A DNA stretch of 64,000 nt from Pteria penguin (GCA_035048485.1 CM068588.1:30378769-30442768); one strand, 5' to 3'. Positions 35,701-47,395 are shown, counted from the first letter of the stretch. Program-made: numbers and translations. The notes: generated by a model from the letters alone, not told the origin.

Positions 35701-36963
35701 ATGGCATCAAAACAACAAAGGGATTTGAGATCGAGCGTCAGTGGAGCGAAAAGCAAAAACAATAATGAGGAATCCGTGAGTACAACTCTATCCGACATTA
35801 AAAATGATATCAGTGACATCAAAAACAAGTTATCTAAATTAGATGCTTTAGATCAAGTTTTAAAAGATACCAAAGAAGATATTTGGGGACATGATGGTTT
35901 AGATTGTCAGATCAAAAGTGTAGCAGAGTTGTCGGAGTACAATGAAGCTGATGTTAAAGAGTTGCGTGAGGAAAATCACATGCTCCGACAAGAGATAGAG
36001 TTAATGAAGTCAGACATGATCAGGATGGATAGGAAAATCGAAATACAAGGCAAATGAATTACAGAACTCAAAAGTAGATCGATGCGGGACAATATTATGA
36101 TCTACAATTTTGAGGAAAGTTCGAACTCAACGGAGAATCTCATGGAAACCATCCCAAGGGAAATAAAAAAAAAACATCTAGGAATTGATGTTTATTTTGT
36201 TAGAATCCACAGAAACAGCCCTACACCAAATGCTAACGGGAAACCACGATCGATAACCGGGAAACTTACCGACGGTCAAAAAAAGTTTGAGCTTATGGCC
36301 GCTCAAGGAATGAAAAGAAAGGCTGGTATTAGACTACCATTTATAATTTCCCCACAATCTCCGCCGGAAATAGCAGAAGAACATCAGAAATTGCGCCTCA
36401 TTAGATCTAAATACAGGGAAAGTGGTGTTAGAACCAGGCTGGCCGGGAACAAGCTTTGTTTTGAGGATGGGACGGCGCATAGAGACAAAGTCAGCACCCC
36501 CGCGCAGAAGACCTACTCATAACAGATGAAAGTGAAACAGAAAAGCTTAAGAAGATCGAAGTGAACACTACAAAGAGTACTATTGTCGAGAAAAATAAAT
36601 TCAAGGGTAACGGTCGTGAGGTGTACTCGATTGATGAGGTGAGAGATACATACAAGAAAGTTGTAAAAGACAAAGAATATGCAAAAGCGGATCACAACAT
36701 ACTAGTATATCGTATTCATGATGATGAAGGCTTTTGTGACGATGGTGAGTTTGGTGCAGGAAAAAGATTTTTGAAACATCTACGTGAAAACAATATTCAC
36801 AACATAGCTCTTGTCATTTCTCGATGGTGCAGCGGACAACGTCTCGGGGCCCCGCAGATTTAACACTATTATATTGCTGATCAAATTATTCGGAGCATCT
36901 TATAATTCCATGCTTTATCAGTGCAACTCTTTCTACTCTCTTTTTGACATTGATGATAAGTAA
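35701..36963 (+). pseudogene. LINE ORF1: coiled coil + RNA-binding region + IMPACT-like (UPF0029) domain
   Basis: From ATG 35701, residues about 35-118 form Leu/Ile/Met heptads (DIKNDISDIKNKLSKLD ... LREENHMLRQEIELM), a trimerising coiled coil as in L1 ORF1p. In-frame TGA at 36055-36057. The same frame resumes with SRSMRDNIMIYNF (36076) and an RRM/C-terminal-domain-like part to 36480. A shift near 36490 leads into frame 36483+ with AEDLLITDESETEKLKK and then the IMPACT-like domain: ADHNILVYRI (36687), CDDGEFGAGKRFLKHL (36735), NIALVISRWCSG (36801). A shift within GGGGCCCC (36848) brings in the expected LGPRRF motif and a stop at 36961. IMPACT/YigZ proteins share His-Asn, Asp-Asp-Gly-Glu, Gly-(A/G)-Gly, Ser-Arg-Trp and Leu-Gly-Pro-x-Arg-Phe. 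The domain lies inside the duplication-bounded LINE, between ORF1 and ORF2. Confidence 0.75.
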
Positions 36964-37441
36964 TTTCACATTTCTACAAATTAGCTTTTTTCACGTTTAA
37001 ATAACCCGCTATTAGGGTTCGGAGTGATAGTTTGACATAAGGAACTTCCGGTTACGAAATGTGAATACATCAGGACACGACTAATACTAGTAATAGGCTA
37101 TGCTAAAGTATTATAAAGATAAAGGATTCACACTTTTATTATACATTGTTAAAATATGTAAAATAGCTTTTGATAAGGAGGGTTTTTTACAATAAAAATT
37201 AGTATATCAAAGCTTCCTTTCATCCAGATTTGAGAGTCGACTCTAAATTCGCCAACTTCGTCATTGAAGATATTGAAAATGGATGTGAATGTGAACATGA
37301 GTGTGTTGTTTATGTGTGAATATATGTATATAAGAATGTTTGAAGGTGATGAAGGGACTTACATGGTGGTTTCAATGTATATATTATCCAAATGTTTGAA
37401 ACAAATGCACACAAAAATAGTAAATGTAACTACACATTACA
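36964..37441 (+). other. LINE inter-ORF spacer
   Basis: About 480 bp between the ORF1 stop and the first ORF2 methionine, AT-rich, with a frame of 65 codons at 37264-37461 that shows no motif. Confidence 0.5.
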
Positions 37442-38540
37442 ATGTCAATGCCAAAGACTGATGAGATGAGCCTTAAAATAGCAACTGTGAATTGTCAAGG
37501 TCTCGGCTCCCCATCAAAAAGAAAAGATGTCCTTAATTTTTACAGAGATAAAAAATATGCAATTATATGTTTACAAGATATACATTCTATCACCAAGTTG
37601 GAACCATATATTGAATCACAATGGGGGTATAATTGTTTTTTTCAACTCCTTTAACTCTAACTCAAGAGGTGTGGCAATTCTGTTTAATAATAATTTTCAA
37701 TTTAAGATCCTTGATAGGCGAGACGATTGTCACGGAAATATGCTCGCTTTGAATATGTGTATTAATGAAATGAATGTAACTTTGATAAATGTATATGGTC
37801 CCAACTCAGACACCCCAGAATTCTTTGATAATGTTCGTTTGGTAATTTTAGATTTTCACAATCCCCATTGTATTCTATGTGGTGATTTCAATGTGGTATT
37901 AGATCCTGATTTAGATGCATTTAACTATACAAATATTAACAACCCTAATGCAAGAGAGAACATTTTAGAAATGATGAGTGAGCTTAATTTAGTGGATTAT
38001 TATAGAATTGTTAACCCTGACAAAAAAGTCTTCACTTGGCACAAAAAGAATCCAGTGAAACATGGGAGATTAGATTATTTTTTTATATCAGAAAATACAT
38101 GTATTATTGTCGACAACATATCAATTAAAGCAGGTTATAGGTCAGACCATTCAAGTGTGATTTTGAATATAAAATTCAATAAATTTAAACGTGGCCCGGG
38201 CCTTTGGAAATTTAATAACTTGCTGCTTTCTGACAAAGAATATGTTCAAAAAGTTAAACAAAGAATTTCACAGATAAAATCCCAATATGCAGTATTAATC
38301 TATAATCAAAGTAGTATTGCTACAGTACCAGATGACACCATACAGTTTTCAATAGATGATTGCACATTTTTTGAGGTGCTCCTAATGGAAATTAGAGCAT
38401 TAACAATTTCATACTCTATTTTTAAAAATCAAGAAAAAGATAAACAAGAAACGCAACTGATTAAAGAAATTGATAATTTAGAAATTGAAAGCCAGTCTGA
38501 TTCAAGTAAAAATCATTTGCTTGATGAAAAGAAAACTAAG
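37442..38540 (+). pseudogene. LINE ORF2, APE-type endonuclease domain
   Basis: IATVNCQGLGSPSKRKDV (37473), IICLQDIHS (metal-binding acidic position is Asp), a frameshift in a T run at about 37637, GVAILFNN, LINVYGPNSD (37785), CILCGDFNVVLDPDLD (37873), HGRLDYFFIS (38062), and GYRSDHSSV (38134, catalytic Asp-His pair). All signature boxes of the apurinic-endonuclease fold that nicks target DNA for reverse transcription are visible. The frame ends at 38543 because a family A element is inserted. Confidence 0.9.
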
Positions 38541-39113
38541 TAGCAACATTCCATCATCGCCCGCATACGGCGTATTCATATCTCAGTTAATACGTTATTC
38601 CAGAGCATGTTCAAATTACATTGGCTTTGTTCTGAGGGCTAGGCGACTTTCAGTTAAGCTGCTCAACCAGGGTTATATATGTGCTAGACTAGCAACGTCA
38701 CTGAGGAAGTTCTACGGTCGTTAAGAGACTCTTATTACTCCATATGATATCTCCTTATCCAGACTTTTAAATGATATTCTGGACTGAGACCGATTCCGAT
38801 CACTTTACACAGATTTGACACCTTCTATACTAGAAGGTTGCTTACTTCGACTTCTCCATATATAAATACATATGGAATTCACACGATTTGACTCTTTCTA
38901 CGGGGTATATGTGACGGGTGTTGCTAGCAAGCAGGAGATGCTCACTCTCCCCGGGCACCTGATCTCACTCCATCACAGGGGTTCACATATGCTCTTCAAG
39001 TAGACATATTTTGTTATTTTCCATTTGTTTTTCATTTTCACTGATTTTGTATGTCCTATGGTTTCATGATTTTTGGACTTGTGGTTTGGATTTATCCATC
39101 ATCTTTACATTAC
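38540..39113 (+). mobile_element. Family A retroelement fragment inserted in LINE ORF2
   Basis: SSNIPSSPAYGVFISQLIRY, LLNQGYICARLATSLRKFYG and then the tail with GTGACGGGTGTTGCTAGCAAGCAGG. It matches 10880-11430 (minus) closely and ends at CATCTTTACATT, the same 3' end as the solo tail at 55515. It splits ORF2 between endonuclease and RT. Confidence 0.88.
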
Positions 39114-40250
39114 ACACATCAGACAAGAGAAATTAAAGGGACATGTCATTAGATGAAAAAGTCTCGTTGGATAGACGAGGGAGAGAAACCTTCTTCATAT
39201 TTCTGTAATTTAGAAAAAGGGACTTTCATAAATAAAACAATTCAAAAGTTAGAATTAGATGATGGACATATTACATATGAGCAAAATGATATTCTCAATC
39301 AAACAAAGGAATTTTATCAAAATTTATGTTCAAGTAAGGAAGATCATTTGATTGACGTAAACTTAGAGGATATCTTAATGAACAAAATATACCTAAATTA
39401 AATGAAGAAGAATGTAGAATGCTAGAAGGTGATATCACAGAATCAGAAGTATTAAATACTCTTAAGAAATTAAAGAATAATAAATCTCCGGGAAGTTCAG
39501 GCTTCTCAGCAGAATTCTACAAGTTTTTCTGGTCAGATCTAAAATATTTTATTATTAGAGCAATACAAAATATATGTAAAAATGAAATTTTACCAACTTC
39601 GCAACGATTTGGTATCATAACATGTTTGCCGAAGGGAGAGAAACCTAGGCAATATCCTAAAAATTGGAGGCCAATCACACTTTTGAATACCTTCTATAAA
39701 TTGATTTCTGGATGCATCAGCTATCGTATTAGATCTTGTCTTGATAAGCTGCTATCAAACTCTCAAACAGGATTCTTAAGTGGAAAATATATTGGGGAGA
39801 ATACTCGTTTCATTTATGATCTTATGTCTCATACAGAAGATGAAAATATTCCGGGTTTTACTTATCTTAATCGATTTTGAAAAAGCATTTGATTCTGTTT
39901 CATGGCCGTTATATACAAATTCTAAATTTTTTTTCAATTTTGGTCAAAATATCATCAAATGGATTAAAATTCTTAACTCAAAATTTAAAGCCTCTATCTT
40001 GCAAAGTGGTTTCTTATCTGGGCAAATAAATATTGAACGTGTCTGTCGTCAGGGCGATCCCGTTGCCCCATATATCTTCCTTTTATGTGCAGAGATTCTA
40101 TCATTTTTAATTAAGTCAAACAAAGATATAAAAGGAATTATTATAAATAAGAATGAGCATAAAATTTCCCAGTATGCTGATGATACCTTAATTATTACTG
40201 ATAGAGTACAATACAATAGAGTAGACGCCTACTTACCCCTATAGGTAGGG
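39114..40250 (+). pseudogene. LINE ORF2, reverse transcriptase domain
   Basis: KSRWIDEGEKPSSYFCNLEK (39156), LKNNKSPGSSGFSAEFYKFF (39468), TCLPKGEKPRQYPKNWRPIT (39622), TGFLSGKYIGENTRFIYDLM (39768), LILIDFEKAFDSVSW (39862, motif A), CRQGDPVAPYIFLLCAEIL (40045, motif B) and ISQYADDTLIITD (40166, motif C). Shifts near 39400 and 39862 and a deletion after 40203, where the RT connects directly to IGRVTVAKSLIIPKLN of the C-terminal part, show it is dead. Confidence 0.9.
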
Positions 40251-41496
40251 TCACTGTGGCAAAATCTCTTATTATACCCAAACTAAATAATTTGTTTATT
40301 TCTTTACCTAACCCTAATGGTAAAATATTAAAACAATTAAACAATGATATCTTTGAATTTATCCGGGTGGTAAACATGATAAAGTTAAGAGGGATATTTA
40401 TGTTAAAGAATATGATAAGGGTGGATTAAAAGTAACAGTTATTAAATCTTTTATAACCTCATTAAAATGTACTTGGATTAATAGATTACTGAAAAAAAGA
40501 TAGATATGGAAAGATATTTTTATTGAAACCTATGGAAAAGAAAATGAAAAATGAAACACCTCATAGATTTTGGTGATGAATTTATAACACATATGGTCCA
40601 AATTACAAAAATTAGCTTTTGGAAAGATACTTTACTTTGCTGGCAAAGGGTAATGAAACTACAAGTGAATGAAAAAACTTTTTTGATGAAGAAACAAAAC
40701 TACTGACAAAAAGGGAATTTGAGGAAAAATTTAATATTGAAAACATATGTACTATGCAGTTCAATGGTATGATATCAGCCATTTCACAGTTAGTACAAAG
40801 TACAACTGTTGATTTAAAGAAAGGTATAAGTTTACCACACCTGTCCTTTCACTATAAGTGTTTTATTATACAAATCGAAGATAAAATAACTAAATATCTA
40901 TACAACTTACTAATAAAAAAAAATAAAAGCCAACCTACTGCATTTATAAAATGGAGTTATAAAATACCCTTTGTTGAAAATGATACAACATTACATGAAA
41001 GCTTCAAAATATGTTTTAATACCACTAGTGATTCATCTTTACAATGGCTTCAATTCCGATTACTACATAGAATTATCCCTGTTGGTTATTACTTAAAGAA
41101 AATTAATATAAAACCTTCAGATATCTGTTCTTTTTGTAATTCTTATTCAGAGACAATAGAGCATGTTTTTTTTATGAAAGCCCAGTGATAAATATCATTT
41201 GGGAGAATTTAACTGAATTTATAAATATATCTTGTAACACCAACTTATCATTTACTATGATAGATATCATTTTTGGAAAAGAAAACTTTAAAGAAAACAT
41301 AGCTATAAATTTGATTATCTTGTGGACTAAACAATATATATATTCCTTTGTTCCAAAATTCCTAAATTTCCTATTATCAATGTTCTCAAAAAAACTTTGT
41401 TTTTAAAATATCAAACGGAGAATTGCCTTTTTTACAAAAGAAATAAAATTGATGTATTCAAAAATAACTGGCTATCAGTTGGTAAAGCGTTTGAAA
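40251..41496 (+). pseudogene. LINE ORF2, C-terminal region with zinc-knuckle-like motif
   Basis: Includes WLQFRLLHRIIPVGYYLKKI (41043) and ICSFCNSYSETIEHVFF (41123), the C-x2-C-x7-H part of the C-terminal Cys/His motif in L1-type ORF2. A T-run frameshift at 41166-41172 separates it from INIIWENLTEF. The last recognisable part is FKNNWLSVGKAFE (41460), where the family B2 element is inserted. Confidence 0.75.
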
Positions 41497-42985
41497 GAAA
41501 AAAGAGGAGTTACCGGCTCAGTTATGTGGCAGAAGTCACCATGGAGCTATACAATACATGAATATAAATAATATAATAGAACATTTAACACATTACAAAA
41601 ATATTTAATTGTAGTGCAATTACGATACTGACTTAGGACGGTCATTTAATTTGACAAAAGCCAAACAAATGGTGTGGTTAACCGGTTTACGGGCCCACCT
41701 TCCCACTCACCGTAACAGCAGAACAATCAAAAGACGTACATTTAAAAATTTATAAATAATCCTCCATGTAAAGAACAAGGGTCAACAGGTATCACATATT
41801 GAGAGGTCATAAAAATATAAACACGTAAGGTATTGTAAAACACATAATGGTATAAAAATATATGCGACATCAACATGATAAACCGTGCTCTGCCAGTCTG
41901 AAAGCGAGCTAAGACCCTAGATCTGTAGGAGTCCCGACTAACAGTCAGAGGGGACGAGGTTCAGGACCATGTCTCCTCTGAAAGAGGTTTGGACAAGGCC
42001 CGTCATATAGTCCCCGCCGCCCTGTTAGTCAGCGTGCAACGTTCAAGTAAAAGTCTGCATAAGGCTGTAGAGGGGCCAAATACAAGACCTATAGTCTTTT
42101 TGATGATCTCAATATCATATTGTCTATTTAGGAGACGTTTGACTATTTTATTACATGATAAAATAATGTTATCGGAGCCTTTTACTTTCCTTAGTTTATA
42201 TACGAGATCACCGTAAAAGTTAGGATGGGAAATTCCATTGGATACGTACTGTTGAAAAGAAATATTTCCAAATTTAGATAGAAGTTCTGAATAAGATCTG
42301 AAGAATTTGCCGAATGTTTTTCTTAGCTTGTGATATCTGTAACCCTGAGTTAAAAGTTTAGTAGTAATTTGTTAATTTCGTTTATGAAAGTCCAAAACAT
42401 CGGTGCAGCCTCTGACAAATCGAACTAATTGAGATATATAGATACCATATGATGGGAGTCGAGGGACATTGCCATGCAAGTAAGGGAAATTTACAATAGG
42501 AAATCCAAAATCCTCACGTTTATCATAAATATTAGTATATATTAGGTTGTTGATAATTTTGATGTTTAAATCTAAGAAAGGTGTAGATTTATCTCAAGTA
42601 TTAGCTTTATTCAATTTGAGCTCTGGTGGATATATTTCTGATATAAATTGTTCGAATTCAGGGTTGTCGATAACCAAAATGTCATCCAGATATCTGCAAG
42701 TATTATTAAATTTGTCAATGAGGTCAAAACGTTTTGATTTTTGAATAGAAACCATAAAATCCCTCTCATAACAATAAAGAAATAAATCTGCTATCAGAGG
42801 CGCGCAGTTAGTAACCATAGGAATCCCAACTATTTGTTGATATATCTTGCCATCAAATTGCACAAAAATATTATTCATGAGAAAATCTAGTGCTTTACAT
42901 AATTCCTTGCAAGTCCAGTATTTATATGAAGTATATTGTTTGTTGGAAAAGAATCCAGAGTTATTGGAAGTACATATGTACTTAA
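41497..42985 (-). pseudogene. Family B2 Penelope-like retroelement inserted near the LINE ORF2 end
   Basis: Minus strand from 42985: SNNSGFFSNKQY, NNIFVQFDGKIYQQIVGIPM (42878), TNCAPLIADLFLYCYERDFM, RYLDDILVIDN (42690), IYPPELKLNKANT then TGA, IYDKREDFGFPIVNFPYL, VPRLPSYGIYISQLVRF, QGYRYHKLRKTFGKF, and IGLVFGPSTALCRLLLERC (42090). The complete B2 tail runs to 41497. Catalytic Asp pair kept; few breaks, so one of the younger copies. Confidence 0.85.
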
Positions 42986-43515
42986 AATAACATTCTCTAA
43001 CTTTCTCCTTTTTTTATCAATCTGGTGAACCTTGACAAATATATCGTTTTGTTTTATTTCTATTTATTTTGTGATAATTAGATCTTTCTAGCTCATGCAT
43101 ATGTGCATGTATATGTACATATGTATGTATATATATGTAAGTATATGCATGTATATGCATGAGTCTATGTGACAGTGCATATATATATATACAAATGTAA
43201 TACACTATATATATGTGTATATACATGTATGTAAAAAACTGTGTGTGTTTTGTTTTGCTCAGTCATAATGCTTTATGTTGTGTATATTGTACTATGTATA
43301 TGCTAAGTATGAGAAAACCCATGTCCTATGTTTCTAAAGTGTGTGCAAGTGTGAGTGATGGTGTGTGTGTGTGTAAGGGTGATGGGGTGTGTGCAAATGT
43401 TATGTAAATGCAGTTGCATGTCAATCAATGTTATGAACCTTTCTTCTGTATGCAACTGCAATGTTTTTGTATATATCATTGTGTTGAATGTGTTGCAATA
43501 AAAGAAAATAATAAT
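42986..43515 (+). other. LINE 3' UTR
   Basis: Contains an irregular (ATGTATATGC)n-rich stretch (43098-43220) and a TGTGTGTG stretch (43360). Ends TGTTGCAATAAAAGAAAATAATAATA before the target duplication, giving the poly(A) signal and A/T-rich tail. Confidence 0.75.
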
Positions 43516-43530
43516 AATAATTCTCCATAT

Positions 43531-43634
43531 AGAGAACTAGGATCAACAGGTTTCTCCAGGAGAGAGGTCATAAAAATTTATTGCACATGAATCAATTATA
43601 GAGTAATACGTTGCTATCAAAAATATGTAAGGAG
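43531..43634 (-). mobile_element. Family B1 element in hAT, segment 2 of 3
   Basis: Picks up exactly where 35520 stops (AGAGAACTAGGATCAACAGG, as at 16517) and ends in ATGTAAGGAG, the 10-bp duplication of the next insertion. Confidence 0.85.
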
Positions 43635-43778
43635 TACAAATCAACGATATTGACCCGATATCCACAACTCGAAGTCGAAGAAACACGACAATACATATAT
43701 AAATAAACAAGCATTCTGAAAGTATTGCTTAGGCAATACTAAGTCCCCTACCGGCAAATGGAAAACTAAGACCCCCAA

Positions 43779-43779
43779 A

Positions 43780-43810
<31 letters not shown>

Positions 43811-43813
43811 CAC

Positions 43814-43870
<57 letters not shown>
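43779..43870. repeat. (CA)n microsatellite
   Basis: About 90 bp of CA with AAA and TATA interruptions. Confidence 0.95.
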
Positions 43871-43884
43871 ATACTGTCTTTCAG

Positions 43885-44464
43885 GCTGCCAGCAAGTCAA
43901 GTATTTGATCACAACCTTTGATGATGATGAAAAATAGAACTGTCTCGAACTTGATATATATCTCATGGTGGTATACTCACACACCAAAAATTGGATGAAT
44001 ATCTACAAGCATTTAGAAAAAAGGTTCGAAAAACTGCCATTTTAAAGAAATTTTCTAATTCCAAGGACCTTAATTTCGTCAAAAATTAGTGGACCTAAAC
44101 GGAACTGGAACTTGATCTGTAACTCATGGTGATAGACTCACACACTATAAATTGGATGAATATCTACAAGAATTTAGAAAAAAGGTCCGGAAAACTGCCA
44201 TTTTAAAGAAATTTTCTAATTCCAAGGGCCGGAAATCCGTCAAAAATTAGTGGACCGCAACGAAACTCGAACTTGATCTGTAACTCATGGTGGTATACTC
44301 ACACACCAAAAAATGGATGAATATCTACAAGCGTTTGGAAAAAATCCGGAAAACTGCAATTTTAAAGAAATTTTCTTATTTCAAGGGCCTTAATTCCGTA
44401 ATTCCGTCAAAAATCAGTGGACCTTAACGAAACTCGAACTTGATCTGTAACTCATGGTGGTATA

Positions 44465-44500
<36 letters not shown>

Positions 44501-45035
44501 AAAAATTGGATGAATATCTACAAGCGTTTAGAAAAAAAAAGTCCGGAAAACTGCTATTTTAAAGAAATTTTCTTATTCCAAGGACCTTAATTTCGTCAAA
44601 AATTAGTGGACCTAAACGGAACAGGAACTTGATCTGTAACTCATGGTGATAGACTCACACACTATAAATTGGATGAATATCTATAAGAATTTAGAAAAAA
44701 AGGTCCGGAAAACTGCCATTTTAAAGAAATTTTCTAATTCCAAGGGCCGGAAATCCGTCAAAAATTAGTGGACCGCAACGAAACTCGAACTTGATCTGTA
44801 ACTCATGGTGGTATACTCACACACCAAAAAATGGATGAATATCTACAAGCGTTTGGAAAAAATCCGGAAAACTGCAATTTTAAAGAAATTTTCTTATTTC
44901 AAGGGCCTTAATTCCGTCAAAAATCAGTGGACCGAAATGAAACTCGAACTTGATCTGTAACTCATGGTGGTGGACTCACACACCAAAAATTGGATGAGTA
45001 TCTACAAGCGTTTAGAAAAAAGTCCGGAAAACGTG
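43885..45035. repeat. 161-bp tandem repeat with three-unit higher-order period
   Basis: GGATGAATATCTACAAG-like starts at 43993, 44153, 44314, 44509, 44670, 44832 and 44992. Spacing is 160-162 except for one unit enlarged by a (CA)n insertion at 44467-44498. Units 1 and 4 share GGACCTTAATTTCGTC, 2 and 5 share GGGCCGGAAATCCGTC, 3 and 6 share GGGCCTTAATTCCGT, so the array is two copies of a trimer of about 483 bp. Confidence 0.93.
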
Positions 45036-45110
45036 AGTGTGACTGACGGACAGACGGACGGAGTGCAAACCTATAGTCCCCTTTGGCGATGCCGGTAGGG
45101 GACCAAATAT

Positions 45111-46955
45111 TAGCAATCATGAACCTCTGTCAAAACAGAGGTGGGATCAGGTGCCATGGAGGAGTAAGCATCCCCTACCGACCGGTCACACCCGTCGTGA
45201 TGCCCTAAGTATAAGCGAAAAAGTATTATTCGCTATCACCGAATTAGGAAACGGCACAACCGTAGTCAAAATAGGTATATGTTCTAAGCAGTAAGAATAC
45301 TGCTGTATAGTGTAGGTAATACAGATGGTTTAGTTACTGTGAAATAAGGATGTCAATATGCCAGACAACGATACATCATATGAGCAAACAATGTCTTTAT
45401 AAAGACCGTAAAATTTGCGGAATGTTGACATAAGTCGTGATATCTCATATCCTTGTTTGAATATCTTTTCTTCTAGTAGTTGACTTCGATAAATGAAAGA
45501 TTAATACTCAGATGACGCTCGTGCATATCGAATCAATTGGGATCCATAAACACCGTACGCAGGTGATTAAGGATGTTGCTACTAGAATATGGAAAGTTAA
45601 CAATGGGGAAACTAAAGTCACCACGTTTGTCATAAATTGAAGTAGTACGTTTACCATCTAGGTCGATGTCAATGAGCAGATCTAAATATTAAGCACATTA
45701 ATTGGATATTGTAGTGTCCTTAATTTCAAGTTCCTTGGGATATATTGTATGTACGTATGTATCAAAGTTTTTGTTATTTATAGATAGTACATCATCAATA
45801 TATCTGAATGTAAAATTAAAGGACAATGCCGATTGCTTCTTATTTTGACTTACAAGATTTTGTAAGAAGTCAATTTCGTACGACGAAAGGAACACATAGG
45901 CTAGTAATGGAGCACAATTAGTCCCCATAGGGATTCCGATAGTTTGTTAGAAGACCTATTCACCGAACACAACATATATATTGTCAATCAGAAAGTCCAG
46001 CTTGTTTTTAATGTCATCTTCAGAGTACTTTTATTTAGATTCAGAGTGGTTTTTTCACTAAATATGTATCTGGATATCCTAAAATAATAAATTTATATCT
46101 GCGTGCACCATTTTTTGTGAAGAAACAGATATCAATAATTCTTCAGAGCCTGTTTTTCAACTTATCATGGTGTGGTGGTGTAAAGTGTAGAAAAATCATG
46201 CCTTAATGCATTTAAAAGTTGTCAGATCTTGAGATTTTAAGTTTTCTAAATATTCTTTGGAGTTTTTAGGGATCCAGAACTGATTAACACCACTTTAAAA
46301 ATAAATTACATCGTAGTACGTCTGAAGCTTCTCCTTAATTACAGATTATATTTTGGTAAGGAGGGTTGATAGAGGATTGGTGGAGCATTTACTGGATCCT
46401 GCATTGAACCTATGTTTATATGGATCTTTGTGTAATTAAGGAATCCAATATAAAAAGGGTAACTAGAACTTACTATCCTTAGTACATAAGTTAAAGGTAC
46501 TCAACACTGACTTATGGTTATCAATAATTTCATCTAGTGAGAGTGTAGAGCGAGTGTAAGTGGGATGAACAGTAGATTTGTTAATACCAAGTTCCCCTTA
46601 AAGACATTTTATATAAAACGCCTTGCTAATAAAAACTATGTTGTTTGAGGCTTTATCAGCTGGAACTAACACATTTTTGTCATGTATTCTTTCGAGATCT
46701 TCCTTGACCCTTGGGTCGTCGAAGACAGACGGATGACTGGTCTTCATGTTCCTGTTAAAATTACTAATACGTGTAAGTATCAAACCTCTTGCACTTCTAA
46801 TCCATTCTGACAACGTATATAGCTCAACTTCTTCACGTTTGGCCCATCTACGAGCATAGTCCTCTACCGAATCCATAACAATACGGAAGAAAAAGCGATG
46901 TGAACTAGAAGACATGTCCTCCGTGTGACGAACTGGATTGAACAACTGAAATTTG
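45111..46955 (-). pseudogene. Family A Penelope-like RT with the best-preserved N-terminal part
   Basis: Minus strand from 46945: HRFFFRIVMDSVEDYARRWA, KREEVELYTLSEWIRSARG, KNVLVPADKASNNIVFI (46680). Broken blocks follow, then MGTNCAPLLAYVFLSSYEID (45928), RYIDDVLSINNKNF (45805, both Asp kept), IYPKELEIKDTT (45745), YDKRGDFSFPIVNFPY (45640). The tail has GTGACCGGTCGGTAGGGGATGC. The N-terminal block helps define the family: an RRWAKRE-type basic helix before VPADKASNN. Confidence 0.8.
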
Positions 46956-47053
46956 GCAACGTCTATAATAGAAAGCTAAACCTGCATTCTGGTGTTGAAG
47001 AGTCAATATACATGTATATGTATATGTTTGGTGTTTAAGAGTCAATATACATG

Positions 47054-47059
<6 letters not shown>

Positions 47060-47094
<35 letters not shown>
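47060..47094. repeat. (TA)n microsatellite
   Basis: 35 bp TA run in the 5' part of the family A element. A 50-bp direct duplication (AGTCAATATACATGTA at 46990 and 47040) precedes it. Confidence 0.95.
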
Positions 47095-47096
<2 letters not shown>

Positions 47097-47151
47097 TTCC
47101 TCCTCCAGCTTATGAGGTATACTTAGAGAAACAGAATAAAGTTTACTACGA

Positions 47152-47395
47152 ATGTAAGGAGACATCAACATAAGTAAATCATGCTCTGCCCGTCTGTAAG
47201 CGAACTCAGATCCTTGATCAATAGAAGTCCCGACTAACAGTCAGAGGGAAAGAGGATCAGGACCTTGTCTCCTCTGAAAAGGTTTTGACAAGGCCCGTAA
47301 AAGAGTCCCCACCGCCCTGTTAGTCAGCATGCAACGCTCAAGTAAAAGTCTGCATTGGGTTGTAGAGGAACCCAATACATGATCTATGGTCTTAG
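47152..47395 (-). mobile_element. Family B1 element in hAT, segment 3 of 3 (5' truncated end)
   Basis: Continues the B1 tail (ACATCAACATAAGTAAATCATG, as at 16608). Minus strand codes the RT's extreme C-terminus (SSTTQCRLLLERCMLTNRAV-like). Stops at GGTCTTAGCG, where hAT coding resumes. Confidence 0.85.

Larger units (their letters stand above)
35521..43515 (+). mobile_element. L1/Tx1-type LINE, full-length but decayed, with two nested insertions
   Basis: Bounded by a perfect 15-bp target duplication inside a family B element. Order: 5' UTR (35521-35700), ORF1 region with coiled coil, RNA-binding part and IMPACT-like domain (35701-36963), spacer, ORF2 with APE endonuclease (37442-38540), family A insertion (38540-39113), ORF2 RT (39130-40250), C-terminal part (40420-41490), family B2 insertion (41497-42985), 3' UTR with AATAAA at about 43498 and an (AAT)n tail. 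Frameshifts sit at T homopolymers (37637, 41166). Clade is inferred from the ORF2 architecture and the GEKPSSYF, GFLSGKYIGENTR and C-x2-C...H motifs. Confidence 0.9.
43742..45103. mobile_element. Tandem-repeat transposable element (pearl/HINE-like) with inverted ends
   Basis: Both ends carry GTCCCCTACCGGCA in inverted orientation (43743 and 45090-45103). Inside: a (CA)n microsatellite, then six and a half tandem units of about 161 bp, then GTCTG/GACGGACAGACGGACGG simple sequence. Microsatellite plus core repeats of about 160 bp between short inverted ends is the plan of bivalve pearl-type (Helentron-related) elements. Family placement is by architecture only. Confidence 0.65.
43635..47151 (-). 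mobile_element. Family A element inserted in family B1 (10-bp duplication)
   Basis: Flanked by ATGTAAGGAG at 43625-43634 and 47152-47161; removing the insert restores the B1 tail as read at 16600-16640. The insert holds a family A RT (46955 to 45250), its conserved tail (45215-45110), and a 161-bp tandem-repeat element in its 3' UTR. Confidence 0.8.

Noticed and set aside
43641..43987. Cys-Val repeat frames
   Set aside because: Artefact of the CA microsatellite on the minus strand.
43885..45035. CRISPR-like array
   Set aside because: Units are about 161 bp and fully repetitive without unique spacers; the context is a eukaryotic transposable element.
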